64,000 nucleotides of DNA, taken from positions 62,001 through 126,000 of the forward strand of contig NZ_FPBL01000001.1 in the NCBI RefSeq assembly GCF_900116685.1, written 5' to 3'. A program made the translations under genes and the position numbers. The stretch comes from Nitrosomonas eutropha. Its GTDB lineage: Bacteria > Pseudomonadota > Gammaproteobacteria > Burkholderiales > Nitrosomonadaceae. Each line of letters starts with the position of its first letter. The first letter of the stretch is position 1. Shown piece by piece: positions 1 through 10,356 of this stretch. A model generated the notes under the pieces. That model saw only the letters and a list, made by a program, of their open reading frames with translations, made no database searches and was not told where the DNA came from.

Positions 1-514
1 TCATTAGGTTTTCGGTCCCGGTCACGGTAACAACATCCATGGCAATACGTGCACCTGAAAGGCGGCCAGCCTGGGCACGGATATAACCCTGCTCAATACT
101 AATTTCTGCCCCCATAGCTTGCAATCCCTTGATATGCTGATCAACCGGCCGCATGCCGATTGCGCAACCACCTGGCAAGGAAATATATGCCTGCCCGGTT
201 CGCGCCAGTAATGGACCCAATACCAGGATGGCGGCACGCATGGTTTTCACCATGTCGTAGGAAGCAGTTGGATTAGTAATATTGGCCGCAGACAGTTCTG
301 TTGTGCTCGGCGCATTTGTTAAAATGCGCACACCAATCTGTTCAAGCAATGCCAGCATGGTAGTGACATCCCTGAGATGCGGGATGTTCTGTATGGCAAA
401 TGGTTCAGCAGTCAGTAGCGATGCGCACAATACGGGCAAAGCTGCGTTTTTGGCACCGGAAATACTGATTTCACCATGGAGTTTTGACCCCCCGTGAATG
501 ACAAGTTTCTGCAT
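1..514 (-). CDS. murA: UDP-N-acetylglucosamine 1-carboxyvinyltransferase, N-terminal part (gene runs off the left edge)
   Basis: The minus strand is open from an ATG at 514 to base 1, about 171 codons of a protein that is normally near 420 residues; the C-terminal part lies outside the window. The product starts the cytoplasmic phase of peptidoglycan synthesis by adding enolpyruvate from PEP to UDP-GlcNAc. Visible family marks are SGAKNAALP (Lys22/Asn23 in E. coli numbering) and the loop [12 protein letters not shown], whose Cys117 here corresponds to the fosfomycin-target Cys115. It is divergent from ridA across an 87-base gap. The identity is secure from these motifs. Confidence 0.93.
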   Translation of the reverse strand, partial: MQKLVIHGGSKLHGEISISGAKNAALPVLCASLLTAEPFAIQNIPHLRDVTTMLALLEQIGVRILTNAPSTTELSAANITNPTASYDMVKTMRAAILVLGPLLARTGQAYISLPGGCAIGMRPVDQHIKGLQAMGAEISIEQGYIRAQAGRLSGARIAMDVVTVTGTENLM

Positions 515-601
515 GAATCCACTCTTAACAAGAATTAAAATATTGTTGCACCCACATGGGCGCAATCCATTGCATTTTATCGTATTAACCGAGGAGTCAG
601 A

Positions 602-991
602 ATGAGCAAATTTATTATCCAGACCGATGATGCCCCGCAGGCAATCGGCACCTATTCCCAGGCTGTCCGCGTAACAGGTGGGGAAACTATTTATCTTTCC
701 GGCCAGATCGGTCTTGATCCAACCAATATGGAAATGGTACAGGGCATTGATGCGCAGATTGAACAGGTTATTACCAATCTCAAGGCAGTCATTGTTGCCA
801 GTAGCGGCAGCTTGAGTGATGTCGTCAAACTGAATGTTTATCTGACTGATCTGAGCAATTTTTCCAGAGTTAATGAAATCATGGGCAAGCATTTCAGCCA
901 GCCTTATCCCGCACGTGCTGCTATTGGTGTATCAGCGTTGCCGCGTGGTGCGCTGGTAGAAATAGATGCCGTGGTGGTACTGGCTAAATAA
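602..991 (+). CDS. ridA: RidA family enamine/imine deaminase
   Basis: A 129-residue protein of the RidA/YjgF/UK114 family, which hydrolyses reactive 2-aminoacrylate and related enamines made by PLP enzymes. The length is typical. IGTYSQAV near residue 15 and [20 protein letters not shown] contain Arg105 and Glu120, the active-site pair known from E. coli RidA. The start is well supported by a GAGGAG ribosome site five bases upstream. The 3' end overlaps the frame of recG, so the two genes are probably co-transcribed. Confidence 0.93.
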   Translation: MSKFIIQTDDAPQAIGTYSQAVRVTGGETIYLSGQIGLDPTNMEMVQGIDAQIEQVITNLKAVIVASSGSLSDVVKLNVYLTDLSNFSRVNEIMGKHFSQPYPARAAIGVSALPRGALVEIDAVVVLAK

Positions 992-3077
992 TCCTGCTGA
1001 CCGTTCCATTATTTCTCCATTGACTGCTCAATCTTTCAACTCACTGGACGAGGCGTTATGCAAGAAACTTAGAAAACTTAGCCTGTTCAGTGATTTTGAT
1101 CTGGTTTTACATTTGCCGCTACGCTATGAGGATGAGACAAAGTTGTCATCTATCAGTGAAGCGGCTCCCGGAAATACAATACAAATAGAAGGAGTGATTA
1201 CCGAACAGGAAGTACTGGTTCGTCCGCGACGGCAGCTCGTTTGCGGGATAAGTGACGATAGTGGTGTGCTTTATCTGCGTTTTTTGAATTTTTATGCTAG
1301 CCAGATAACCACCTGGTCACCAGGTACCCGGCTACGTGTACTGGGTGAGGTGCGTGCTGGTTTTCATGGAATGGAGATGGTGCACCCAAAATGTCGGGTG
1401 GTGCGTGACAACATGGCACTAGCAACTGCCTTAACACCGGTTTATCCGGTGACAGCCGGATTACCACAGCGCACACTCACGCGATTGATCACACAAGCTT
1501 TTGAACGGTTGCGAAGAAAGCAGCTTCTGTGCGAAATTCTGCCGGAAACGATCCTGTCTGCCTGCCAGCTCCCTACGTTTGAGGAAAGCCTGTCTCTGTT
1601 GCATTGTCCGCCATCTGGTATTCCCATGGAATCATTACAGCAACGTTCCCATCCAGCCTGGAATCGGATCAAATTTGACGAATTACTGGCGCAGCAGATT
1701 TCTCTGCGCTGTCATTATCATCAGCGGCGCAATCAGCAGGCGCCTGCTTTACCACAACAGGTTAATCTGCAACAGGCATTGCTGGGAATGCTGCCATTCA
1801 GCCTGACTGAGGCACAACGTAAGGTGGTAGCTGAAATCAGTAAAGATCTTGTACAGCCTTACCCTATGCAGCGGTTATTACAGGGTGATGTAGGCAGCGG
1901 CAAAACTGTGGTGGCGGCACTGGCTGCATTGCAGGCGATTGGAAATGGCTATCAGGTCGCTGTCATGGCACCGACAGAGATTCTGGCCGAGCAGCATTTC
2001 AGGAAGTTATCCGACTGGCTGACGCCGCTCGGGATAGAAGTGGGCTGGTTATCCGGCAGCCAGAAAAAAAGCCTGCGCAGCCAAGAGCTGGCAAAAACGG
2101 CAAATGGTGCAACCATTCTGATTATTGGAACCCATGCATTATTTCAGGAGGCGGTTCAATTCAAGCAGCTCGGATTGGTCATTATTGACGAACAGCATCG
2201 TTTCGGGGTGGGGCAACGGCTTGCCTTGCGCATGAAAAGAAAGGATGAAGATTCGATACCGCACCAGTTAATGATGAGCGCCACCCCAATTCCCCGTACA
2301 CTTTCAATGAGCTACTTCGCTGATCTGGATGTTTCTGTTATCAATCAATTGCCTCCCGGCAGATCACCGGTTATAACTAAGCTGATTGACAACAACCGGC
2401 GTGAGGAAATTGTTGCACGTATCCGTGAAGCTTGTCTGGCTGGCCGCCAGGCTTACTGGGTTTGCCCATTGATCGAGGAATCCGAGGTGTTGCAGTTAAA
2501 AACAGCAGTGGAAACCTATGAAACATTGAGCCATATTTTCCTAGAACTAAGCATAGCCCTCATTCATGGCCGGCTGGGTAGTGACGAAAAATCTGCAATT
2601 ATGGCGGAATTTAGCCAGGGAACAGTACAATTACTGGTTGCCACCACCGTAATCGAGGTGGGTGTGGATGTACCTAACGCCTCACTGATGGTGATTGAAC
2701 ATGCTGAACGCATGGGGTTATCGCAATTGCATCAGTTGCGCGGGCGGATCGGTCGTGGATCAGCTGCTGGTATTTGTATCCTAATGTATCAACAGCCATT
2801 ATCTGAGGTAGCACGTAAACGACTACAGATTATTTTCGAGCATAACGATGGATTTGAAATCGCACGGCAGGATCTGCTGTTGCGCGGGCCAGGTGAATTT
2901 CTCGGTACTCGTCAGAGTGGCGTACCTCTACTACGATTTGCTGATCTAGAGGAAGATGCCGATTTGCTGGAAATGGCACGCAATGTTGCAGAAAAAATGC
3001 TGCGTGACTATCCGAATGAAGCACAGTGTCACATGCAGCGTTGGCTGGGAAATAGAGAGGATTATCTGCGCGCGTAG
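966..3077 (+). CDS. recG: ATP-dependent DNA helicase RecG
   Basis: About 700 residues, close to the 693 of E. coli RecG. This superfamily 2 helicase remodels stalled replication forks and Holliday junctions. The N-terminal wedge domain begins around [11 protein letters not shown]. Walker A GDVGSGKT lies near residue 307, the DEQH box of motif II near residue 408, and the motif III stretch SATPIPRTL follows. The C-terminal helicase half holds [10 protein letters not shown]. The start is uncertain: ATG 966 overlaps ridA by 26 bases and has a weak ribosome site, and an in-frame TTG at 1020 is an alternative. The 3' end overlaps the convergent rapZ by 16 bases. Confidence 0.94.
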   Translation: MPWWYWLNNPADRSIISPLTAQSFNSLDEALCKKLRKLSLFSDFDLVLHLPLRYEDETKLSSISEAAPGNTIQIEGVITEQEVLVRPRRQLVCGISDDSGVLYLRFLNFYASQITTWSPGTRLRVLGEVRAGFHGMEMVHPKCRVVRDNMALATALTPVYPVTAGLPQRTLTRLITQAFERLRRKQLLCEILPETILSACQLPTFEESLSLLHCPPSGIPMESLQQRSHPAWNRIKFDELLAQQISLRCHYHQRRNQQAPALPQQVNLQQALLGMLPFSLTEAQRKVVAEISKDLVQPYPMQRLLQGDVGSGKTVVAALAALQAIGNGYQVAVMAPTEILAEQHFRKLSDWLTPLGIEVGWLSGSQKKSLRSQELAKTANGATILIIGTHALFQEAVQFKQLGLVIIDEQHRFGVGQRLALRMKRKDEDSIPHQLMMSATPIPRTLSMSYFADLDVSVINQLPPGRSPVITKLIDNNRREEIVARIREACLAGRQAYWVCPLIEESEVLQLKTAVETYETLSHIFLELSIALIHGRLGSDEKSAIMAEFSQGTVQLLVATTVIEVGVDVPNASLMVIEHAERMGLSQLHQLRGRIGRGSAAGICILMYQQPLSEVARKRLQIIFEHNDGFEIARQDLLLRGPGEFLGTRQSGVPLLRFADLEEDADLLEMARNVAEKMLRDYPNEAQCHMQRWLGNREDYLRA

Positions 3078-3928
3078 TACTGGTTATATTCTGCCAGGCC
3101 GCGATGACGTACCAGGACATGAGCTGCATCATGGAAATGTAACGCAAGTTTTTCGGCAAAATAAACCGAACGGTGTTGCCCCCCGGTACAGCCAATGGCA
3201 ACAGTAAGATAGGCCCGATTATCCTGCATGTAGACCGGCAGCCAGGTATCCAGAAAACTGCCGATATCCCTGAGCATTTTTGAAGCATTAGGCTGGGCTT
3301 CCATAAACCGGATGACTTCCGGATCATGGCCGGTCAACTCTTTGAGCCGTGGATCGTAGAAAGGATTGGGTAGACAACGTATGTCAAACACCAGATCCGC
3401 ATCCAGCGGAATACCATGTTTATAGCCGAATGACTGGAACATTAGCGTCAGTTGAGATGGATCACGGCTATCCGAGATGAAATCCCTGATAAAAGCCCGT
3501 AGCGCATTAGGTCTGAGTGAACTGGTATCAATATGATGACCAAGGCCAGATACGGTCGCCAGCACCTCGCGTTCGTGCTGGATAGCTTCTTCCAGAGTAA
3601 TGTTTTTGTCACTCAAGGGATGTCTGCGACGTGTTTCAGAGAAGCGCTGGATCAGCGTATCTGTACGTGTATCCAGGAAAATAAATTCCGTACGGATACT
3701 TTTGTCGATCATTTTGAACTGCCAGGGCAGAACAGTAATGCTATCGCCGCTGCGCATATCGATTGCTACTGCAACGTGTGAGTGGTGCTGTGTTTGCAGG
3801 TGATTGATGAGGATAACGAGTAGCGATGCGGGAAGGTTATCGACGCAGTAATAGCCTGAATCTTCCAAGGCCTTAAGTGCAATCGACTTTCCCGAGCCAG
3901 ATAATCCACTGATAATGATGACTTGCAT
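3062..3928 (-). CDS. rapZ: RNase adapter protein RapZ (YvcJ family nucleotide-binding protein)
   Basis: A 288-residue P-loop protein. Walker A GLSGSGKS lies at residues 8-15, followed by the family stretch GYYCVDNLP. The C-terminal half contains the conserved CTGGQHRSV segment of the domain that binds sRNA and sugar phosphate in E. coli RapZ. There it directs RNase E to GlmZ and so tunes glucosamine-6-phosphate synthesis; whether that circuit exists here cannot be told from the window. In many Betaproteobacteria this gene sits near ptsN/hprK, but here it stands alone between recG and greB, facing recG. Confidence 0.92.
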   Translation of the reverse strand: MQVIIISGLSGSGKSIALKALEDSGYYCVDNLPASLLVILINHLQTQHHSHVAVAIDMRSGDSITVLPWQFKMIDKSIRTEFIFLDTRTDTLIQRFSETRRRHPLSDKNITLEEAIQHEREVLATVSGLGHHIDTSSLRPNALRAFIRDFISDSRDPSQLTLMFQSFGYKHGIPLDADLVFDIRCLPNPFYDPRLKELTGHDPEVIRFMEAQPNASKMLRDIGSFLDTWLPVYMQDNRAYLTVAIGCTGGQHRSVYFAEKLALHFHDAAHVLVRHRGLAEYNQYYARR

Positions 3929-4000
3929 GGCTTTGAGTATAACAGGCGGATTAATTTGAAAGTGTATGCAAAAGTAGTATTTACTTATACAAAATGATCG

Positions 4001-4561
4001 GTGAATTTAATAGTGAATAAGGCTTTTACTAAAGAGAGTGACAATGAGGAAGAGTTGGATGACACCCCGCAACTGCCACAAGGCGTAAAGAATTATATTA
4101 CGCCCTGCGGCTATCAGCGATTGAAGGATGAATTTGATCAGTTATGGAAAGTGGAGCGCCCGGAACTGGTTAAGATTGTATCTTGGGCGGCATCAAACGG
4201 TGATCGTTCGGAAAATGGTGATTACATTTATGGCAAGCGGCGCTTACGTGAAATTGATCGCCGTTTGCGGTTTTTATCCAAGCGTATGGATAATGCCGAA
4301 ATCATCGACCCAGCACAACGCGGCGAGTGTGATCAGGTATTTTTTGGCGCGACCGTGACGGTGTGTGATACACAAGGCAAGGAGCAGACTTACAGTATTG
4401 TCGGTATGGATGAAGCAGAGCCTGGCTGTGGTCGCATCAGCTGGATTTCACCGCTGGCCAGAGCGTTATTGAAAGCACGAGAAGGGGATGTGGTGTCTTT
4501 GCAAACACCAGGTGGCCTGGAAGAACTGGAAGTAGTGAAAATCCATTATAAGATGTTGTGA
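4001..4561 (+). CDS. greB: Transcript cleavage factor GreB, with an acidic N-terminal extension
   Basis: A 186-residue Gre factor. These proteins enter the RNA polymerase secondary channel and stimulate cleavage of backtracked RNA. The coiled-coil tip DRSENGDY carries the acidic catalytic residues, and GKRRLREIDRRLRFL is closer to GreB than to GreA. The C-terminal FKBP-like domain ends at the stop. The frame starts with GTG at 4001, with a second GTG at 4013. The first roughly 28 residues are an acidic, probably flexible extension that E. coli GreB (158 residues) lacks. The gene is divergent from rapZ. Confidence 0.9.
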   Translation: MNLIVNKAFTKESDNEEELDDTPQLPQGVKNYITPCGYQRLKDEFDQLWKVERPELVKIVSWAASNGDRSENGDYIYGKRRLREIDRRLRFLSKRMDNAEIIDPAQRGECDQVFFGATVTVCDTQGKEQTYSIVGMDEAEPGCGRISWISPLARALLKAREGDVVSLQTPGGLEELEVVKIHYKML

Positions 4562-4715
4562 TACAGATAAATCTGATCGATCCGTTGTATGCTCGGCATA
4601 ATACCTAGAGCTTCAGCAACGTACCACTGGTATCCCATACTGTCTCATTATTCACTTCTATTTCTTGCCGGGATTCGTCAGGCAAACGCAAGTTGAAGCA
4701 GTCTATATTTACCGC

Positions 4716-6017
4716 ATGTGGAAATCGACTGTCATACGCTGTTCAGTGCTATTTATCCTTGCTTTATGGGCTGTGCTCCCCAGTAACAGCCAAGCCTACG
4801 ATATCACCGTCAGCCTGGAAGAAGCCGAACGACTGGCGCTGACCCGCAATCGTAATCTCCGCTTTGCTCAGCGCAACATCGAGGCCGCTGCAGCAGAAAC
4901 ACTCAACGCTGCAGCCTTCCCTAACCCCACACTAGCGATTAGTGGTGACCATTTAAATCTCAAATCTAATCCAACTGCGTTCGGCTCCAGAACGCCGACT
5001 GAAAGCCAGATTCGGATTGATCAGACTTTTGAACGAGGGGACAAGCGAGCACTACGCATGGCGCAAGCAGGCAGCGAACTCACTGCTACCCGCCTTGATT
5101 TTGACGATACGCTGCGACAAACCCGGCTCAACGTGCGCAACGCCTGGTTTGAACTCAAGTTGGCTGAACATAACGTTGACCTGAACAGCATCATTGCCAG
5201 TCAGGCCGAGGGTATATTGGAATTGGCTCGACGCCGCTATCAGGCAGGCGATTTATCCGGTGCTGACCTGGGACGTTTTGAAGCTGATGCTGCCCGTGCC
5301 CAGGCAGGTGTACGCACTGCTGAAAGTACACTTACCCGTGCCCGCACTGCATTGGGTATTTTGCTGGCTGACGAAAACCACGCGCTACAGCTTGTCACGC
5401 AAGGTGACTGGCCAGAAGAAAAAATAAAATTACCTGATACAGCCACCATCACCACCGCTATTTCTCAACGCCCGGATACGCTCGCCGCCACCGCACGGGT
5501 AGAAGCTGCTCGACATCATGTTGGGCTGGCACAAGCAAGACGCACACGTGACGTTACTGTTAGTCTCCAATATGAACGCCAACCGGCCGATATCACCCAG
5601 CCACGTAATTCCCTTGGCTTCGAAGTTTCCATTCCACTATTTCTCGGCAATAATTTCGAGGGTGATATTCGCCGTGCCCATGCCGAAATGGCACTAGCTG
5701 AAGATCAGCTGGAAGCAATTCGCGCCCGCACCCAGGCCGAAATTAACCAGCTTGTCGATGAATTACAACGTGCCAGCGACCGCTGGCATGCCTTACAGGA
5801 ACAGGCGCTACCAGCTGCCCGTCGTACTGCCAGCGCCGCAGAGCTTGCTTTCAGCAAGGGAGCGATCAGTGCGCTGGAGTTTCTAGATGCACAGCGCATT
5901 CTACGGGCTGCCGAGCTGGATACGCTGCAAGCCCGTAGTGATCTGGCACAAGCACACGCCGCTCTGGATGCAGCACTGGAAATTACCATTTCCAAGGAAC
6001 AGGAACCCGCTTCATGA
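4716..6017 (+). CDS. czcC: CzcC-type outer membrane factor of a heavy-metal RND efflux system
   Basis: About 433 residues. A signal peptide follows the ATG at 4716 (hydrophobic CSVLFILALWAVLP, then SQAYD). The rest is the paired helical repeat of TolC-like outer membrane efflux proteins, rich in Ala, Leu and Glu. It would form the outer membrane exit duct of the tripartite pump. The frame is open further upstream, but the extra residues carry no signal, so 4716 is preferred. The stop overlaps the next start in ATGATGA. This is the first gene of a five-gene operon. The transported metal cannot be told from this subunit. Confidence 0.88.
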   Translation: MWKSTVIRCSVLFILALWAVLPSNSQAYDITVSLEEAERLALTRNRNLRFAQRNIEAAAAETLNAAAFPNPTLAISGDHLNLKSNPTAFGSRTPTESQIRIDQTFERGDKRALRMAQAGSELTATRLDFDDTLRQTRLNVRNAWFELKLAEHNVDLNSIIASQAEGILELARRRYQAGDLSGADLGRFEADAARAQAGVRTAESTLTRARTALGILLADENHALQLVTQGDWPEEKIKLPDTATITTAISQRPDTLAATARVEAARHHVGLAQARRTRDVTVSLQYERQPADITQPRNSLGFEVSIPLFLGNNFEGDIRRAHAEMALAEDQLEAIRARTQAEINQLVDELQRASDRWHALQEQALPAARRTASAAELAFSKGAISALEFLDAQRILRAAELDTLQARSDLAQAHAALDAALEITISKEQEPAS

Positions 6018-7183
6018 TGAAATCTCGATTGCGCAAGATCAAAATGATCGCCATCACCCTGACAATTGTAATTGCAGGTATTGCTGGTTACTGGTATTTC
6101 AGCCAGGCCGTCCCCCAACCTCCGGCAGAAAATGCCAACTCAAACCACACCCGGGATCAACTGATATTCCCACCCGGGGCCCCTCAGCTTGCCTACATTA
6201 AAACCAGCGCTGCCGTCTCGGCAATGCTACCGGCCAGTGAGCCACTGGCTGCAAAGTTGGCGCTGGCAGAAAACCTTACTGCCCGTATCAGCCCGGCTGT
6301 GGCAGGCCGCATCTTGCAACTGCATGTCGAGATTGGCGATCAGGTTAAGACTGGCACGCCACTGGTAACACTGGATTCGCCCGATTTTGGTGCAGCTATC
6401 GCCGATCTTCATAAAGCAGCAGCAGATGCCACCTACAAACGACTTGCCTATAAACGAGCACGCGAGCTTTGGGCCGGTGAAGCCATCGCTCGGCGTGATG
6501 TGGAAAGTGCCCGTGCGGACTGGCAGATTGCAGCCGCAGAAGCTGAACGCGCACGCCTACGGGTAAAAAATCTGGTACCGGGAGGCAAAATGCAGGATGA
6601 GAAACTGGTGTTATATGCACCGATTGACGGTACGGTAGCTAATCGTCAGGCTAATCCTGGCCTGGAAGTTCGTCCGGATATGGCTGTGCCCTTATTTGTC
6701 ATTTCCAATCTATCGCATTTATGGGTGCTTGTGGACGTTCCGGAACGATTGATCAGTCGGGTACAAAGCGGCAACCCACTGCTACTCAACTTCGACGCAT
6801 TTCCAGGAAAATCTTTCCTTGCCTCCATTACTCGCATCGCACCGGTACTTGATCCGAATGTTCGCCGAGTACAGGTGCGCGCTGAAATAGACAACCCGGA
6901 CGGCACGCTACGGCCAGAAATGTTTGCTCGCGCCCAGTTGATTGATCCGCGAGCGGATAGTGTAGTCCGATTACCGGCAGAATCAGTCATTACCGGTGGG
7001 GTTCATCCCACCGTATTCGTTGAGACTAATGCAGGTGAATTTATTCAGCGCCGTATCCGCATTGCCTTCCAGGATGCTGAATCTGTCTGGCTCGAACCGG
7101 AAAATGGAGGGGTAGCAGCCGGAGAAGAGGTTGTGATCGACGGCACCATGCTGCTTACCTCAGAACTTGCTGCCGGAAACTAA
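6014..7183 (+). CDS. czcB: CzcB-type periplasmic adaptor (membrane fusion) subunit
   Basis: A 389-residue membrane fusion protein linking the inner membrane pump to the outer membrane duct. An N-terminal hydrophobic anchor spans about residues 11-28. A biotinyl-lipoyl half (GRILQLHVEIGDQVKTG) precedes a short helical hairpin, and the second half-motif (LYAPIDGTVANRQANPG) leads into the beta-barrel domain. I see no His- or Met-rich metal-binding extension, so this subunit gives no clue to the metal. It overlaps czcC by four bases, which points to translational coupling. Confidence 0.88.
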   Translation: MMKSRLRKIKMIAITLTIVIAGIAGYWYFSQAVPQPPAENANSNHTRDQLIFPPGAPQLAYIKTSAAVSAMLPASEPLAAKLALAENLTARISPAVAGRILQLHVEIGDQVKTGTPLVTLDSPDFGAAIADLHKAAADATYKRLAYKRARELWAGEAIARRDVESARADWQIAAAEAERARLRVKNLVPGGKMQDEKLVLYAPIDGTVANRQANPGLEVRPDMAVPLFVISNLSHLWVLVDVPERLISRVQSGNPLLLNFDAFPGKSFLASITRIAPVLDPNVRRVQVRAEIDNPDGTLRPEMFARAQLIDPRADSVVRLPAESVITGGVHPTVFVETNAGEFIQRRIRIAFQDAESVWLEPENGGVAAGEEVVIDGTMLLTSELAAGN

Positions 7184-7184
7184 A

Positions 7185-10100
7185 ATGCTCAGTCGTCTTA
7201 TCTCATTTTCGATCAAACAGCGGCTTTTTATTCTCGTTATGACGGGAGCACTGCTGGTGGCTGGCATACATGCTTTTATCGAACTGCCCATCGAAGCATT
7301 TCCCGATGTTCAAGATGTACAGGTACAAGTCATCACACAAGTCATCGGTCAAGCGCCGGAAGAAGTCGAGCGCAGCGTCACTATTCCGATTGAACGAGAA
7401 ATGAGCGGCGTGCCGCAACTGACCCAGCTGCGCTCGGTTTCCATTACCGGGCTGTCAGTCGTCACCATGACATTCGCCGACGGTGCCGAAGATCGTCTGG
7501 CGCGTGCGCAAGTACTGGAAAAACTACAAACAGTAAGTTTACCGGCAGGAATCACACCAGAGCTAGCCCCACTGACCACTGCTGTTGGTGAAATTTACCG
7601 CTACGTGGTCGATGCTCCGCCGAACCTGCCACTGTATGAGGTCCGAGCCATTCAGGATTGGGTTATCCGTCCAGAACTGCGGCGTGTACCCGGTGTAGCA
7701 GATGTAATCGGCTTTGGTGGCACTATCAAGGAAATTCAGGTCAACGTTGATCCCAACGCATTACGTAAGTACCGATTGACACTGGATCAGGTGAGCCGTG
7801 CGTTGAGTGAAAATAATGCCAATACCGGTGGTGGCATTATCCGGCGAGGCGGCGAAGGATTAGTACTAAGGGCTATTGGCTTGTTTCACACGATTGAGGA
7901 CGTAACCACCACTGTGATCACGGCGCATGACGGCAAGACCATTACTGTTGGTGATGTTGCAGCTGTTCATGTCGGTGAACATACACCATCTGGCATCGTC
8001 TCCCTTGCTCAGCGCGATAAAGATGGCAAAGTTTCAAACCGTGACTCAATTGTCGAAGGCATCGTGGTGATGATCAAGGGCAGCGATCCGAGTAAGATTA
8101 TTCAGACACTCAGGGCTCGGATCGATGAACTCAACAGCCAAGCCAAGCTTCCGCCAGGTGTGCAGATACACCCAATCTACGAGCGTACCCAACTGGTTGA
8201 ACACACGGTGGCAACTGTGGGGGAAAATCTACTCATCGGTGCGTTGCTGGTGGTTGCAGTCCTGATCATATTCCTGCGCGACTGGCGAGCCTCACTGATT
8301 GTTGCCTGCATCATTCCATTGACACTGCTGTTTGCCTTCATCATGATGAATGCACGCGGGGTATCCGCCAACCTGATTTCGCTGGGTGCAGTTGATTTCG
8401 GTATTATTATCGATAGCGCCGTCGTGCTGGTAGAAGCGCTAATGGTGCGGATGATGCTACAAAAAAAAGGTCCGGAATCTGGGCCTGATGCTGCTAAATG
8501 GCGTATCAGCACCTTGCGGCAAACTGCTATCAGCCTGAGCAAACCCATCCTGTTTTCAAAGGCAATTATCATCTTGGCCTTTGTACCGATATTTACGTTT
8601 CAGCGCGTGGAAGGAAAAATTTTTTCACCGGTTGCCTTCACTCTTTCCTTCGCATTGATCGGTGCCATTATCCTGACACTCACACTGGTCCCTGCCCTGC
8701 TCTCCTATCTATTGCAGCGCGGTCCCGTTCAGGAGCCTCACTTGGCCTGGATGGAGCGCTTGCAGAATGGCTACCGGCGATTGCTTAACTGGACAGACGC
8801 CCGCCCCCGCATCATAACCGGCATCACAACAATCTCACTGGCAGCAGCACTCGCACTGCTACCGGCAATCGGTACAGAATTTCTGCCAAAGCTCGACGAA
8901 GGAAACATCTGGCTGACTATCGCTCTTCCCCCTTCCATTCATCTGGAGCAATCAAAGGAAGTAGAACGTGCAGTACGGGTAAAGCTGGCAGCTTATCCAG
9001 AAGTCAAAACAATTGTCTCCCAGGTTGGCCGACCAGATGATGGAACTGATCCCAAGGGAGCGAATAATCTGGAAATACTGGCAGATCTCAACCCTCACAA
9101 CAGCTGGCGATTCCGCTCCAAAGAAGAACTGGTGGCGGACATGTCACAAGCTTTGAAGGCTATTCCGGGTCTGCCCACCAATTTCTCACAGGTCATTCAA
9201 GATAATGTCGAAGAATCCCTATCCGGTGTCAAAGGTGAAATTGCCGTCAAGGTATTTGGTCCTGATCTGGATATTCTGGAAGATAAAGCAGAACAGATTG
9301 TAACTATACTGAATCACATTCGCGGCGCTGTGGATGTGGCTGCCATTAAGGTTGGTGGCCAAACCGAGGTGACCGTTACTCCGGATCGGCAGAGACTGGC
9401 GCGTTATGGTATCAACATCGCAGATATCAACAATCTTTTTCAGATGGCGTTCGGTGGTACAGCAGTAACCGGCTTTTATGAAGGCGAGCGACTCTTTAAC
9501 GTTAATGTTCGGCTGGCATCAGACTATCGCCATACCGTCACCAACATTGCCAATCTGCAGATAGCAATTCCGGGCAGCACCGGTGCTTTTTTGACATTGG
9601 GCGAATTGGCTCGTATTGAAGTACGCCAAGGTGCTTCACGCATCGCACGCGAGGCAGGAGGTCGTGCCGTTTCGGTCAAGTCAAACCTAATGGGACGTGA
9701 TCTGGGCAGTTTTATTAATGAGGCTCAGAAAAAAGTAGCTGAGCACGTTCACCTGCCACCTGGCTACCGAATTACTTGGGGAGGACAGTTCGAGAACCAG
9801 CAACGAGCGATGAAACGATTGATGATTATTGTGCCTGTCAGTCTGCTCGGTATCTTTGTATTATTGTTCTGGGCGTTTAAATCCGTACGTGCAGCACTTA
9901 TTATCTTGCTAATTGCCCCACTCACCCTGATTGGTGGCCTTGCCGGACTGGCACTCTCCGGCTTGCATTTATCCATTTCAGCTGCAGTTGGATTCATCGC
10001 AGTCTCCGGTATTGCAGTGCAGAATGGAGTAATTATGATAGAGGAAATCGTTGGCCTGGTTCACAAGGAACGATCGTTTACTGAGGCGGTGCGGGAAGGT

Positions 10101-10313
10101 GCTGTACTGCGTCTGCGGCCGATATTAATGACAGCCCTGATGGCGGGCTTTGGTTTACTACCAGCGGCGCTGTCCCACAGTATCGGTTCAGAGATCCAGC
10201 GTCCGTTTGCAGTGGTCATTGTCGGCGGTATTATTTCTGCTACCTTCTTCACACTGGTACTGTTGCCACTCATGTTCAACCGACTGGCGCGGCCAAAACA
10301 CATGAAATCCTGA
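7185..10313 (+). CDS. czcA: CzcA-type heavy-metal RND efflux pump
   Basis: About 1042 residues, the usual length for heavy-metal-efflux RND pumps. It starts at ATG 7185, one base after the czcB stop; an upstream in-frame ATG at 7167 would overlap czcB. Transmembrane segment 4 carries the DFGIIIDSAVVLVE motif with Asp404, Asp410 and Glu417, the proton-relay signature of CzcA-like pumps. This motif fits divalent cations (Co, Zn, Cd, Ni) better than Cu/Ag pumps, but the substrate is inference. Two large periplasmic loops and twelve membrane helices fit the family pattern. Confidence 0.92.
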   Translation: MLSRLISFSIKQRLFILVMTGALLVAGIHAFIELPIEAFPDVQDVQVQVITQVIGQAPEEVERSVTIPIEREMSGVPQLTQLRSVSITGLSVVTMTFADGAEDRLARAQVLEKLQTVSLPAGITPELAPLTTAVGEIYRYVVDAPPNLPLYEVRAIQDWVIRPELRRVPGVADVIGFGGTIKEIQVNVDPNALRKYRLTLDQVSRALSENNANTGGGIIRRGGEGLVLRAIGLFHTIEDVTTTVITAHDGKTITVGDVAAVHVGEHTPSGIVSLAQRDKDGKVSNRDSIVEGIVVMIKGSDPSKIIQTLRARIDELNSQAKLPPGVQIHPIYERTQLVEHTVATVGENLLIGALLVVAVLIIFLRDWRASLIVACIIPLTLLFAFIMMNARGVSANLISLGAVDFGIIIDSAVVLVEALMVRMMLQKKGPESGPDAAKWRISTLRQTAISLSKPILFSKAIIILAFVPIFTFQRVEGKIFSPVAFTLSFALIGAIILTLTLVPALLSYLLQRGPVQEPHLAWMERLQNGYRRLLNWTDARPRIITGITTISLAAALALLPAIGTEFLPKLDEGNIWLTIALPPSIHLEQSKEVERAVRVKLAAYPEVKTIVSQVGRPDDGTDPKGANNLEILADLNPHNSWRFRSKEELVADMSQALKAIPGLPTNFSQVIQDNVEESLSGVKGEIAVKVFGPDLDILEDKAEQIVTILNHIRGAVDVAAIKVGGQTEVTVTPDRQRLARYGINIADINNLFQMAFGGTAVTGFYEGERLFNVNVRLASDYRHTVTNIANLQIAIPGSTGAFLTLGELARIEVRQGASRIAREAGGRAVSVKSNLMGRDLGSFINEAQKKVAEHVHLPPGYRITWGGQFENQQRAMKRLMIIVPVSLLGIFVLLFWAFKSVRAALIILLIAPLTLIGGLAGLALSGLHLSISAAVGFIAVSGIAVQNGVIMIEEIVGLVHKERSFTEAVREGAVLRLRPILMTALMAGFGLLPAALSHSIGSEIQRPFAVVIVGGIISATFFTLVLLPLMFNRLARPKHMKS

Positions 10314-10356
10314 ATTAATCCGGTGTTATATATCACGAGACGAGCTGGAGAACACA

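Noticed and set aside
5705-6118. Minus-strand frame of 137 codons over czcC
   Set aside because: Lies wholly over czcC/czcB codons, Ser/Ala-rich shadow of the helical repeats, no family or ribosome site.
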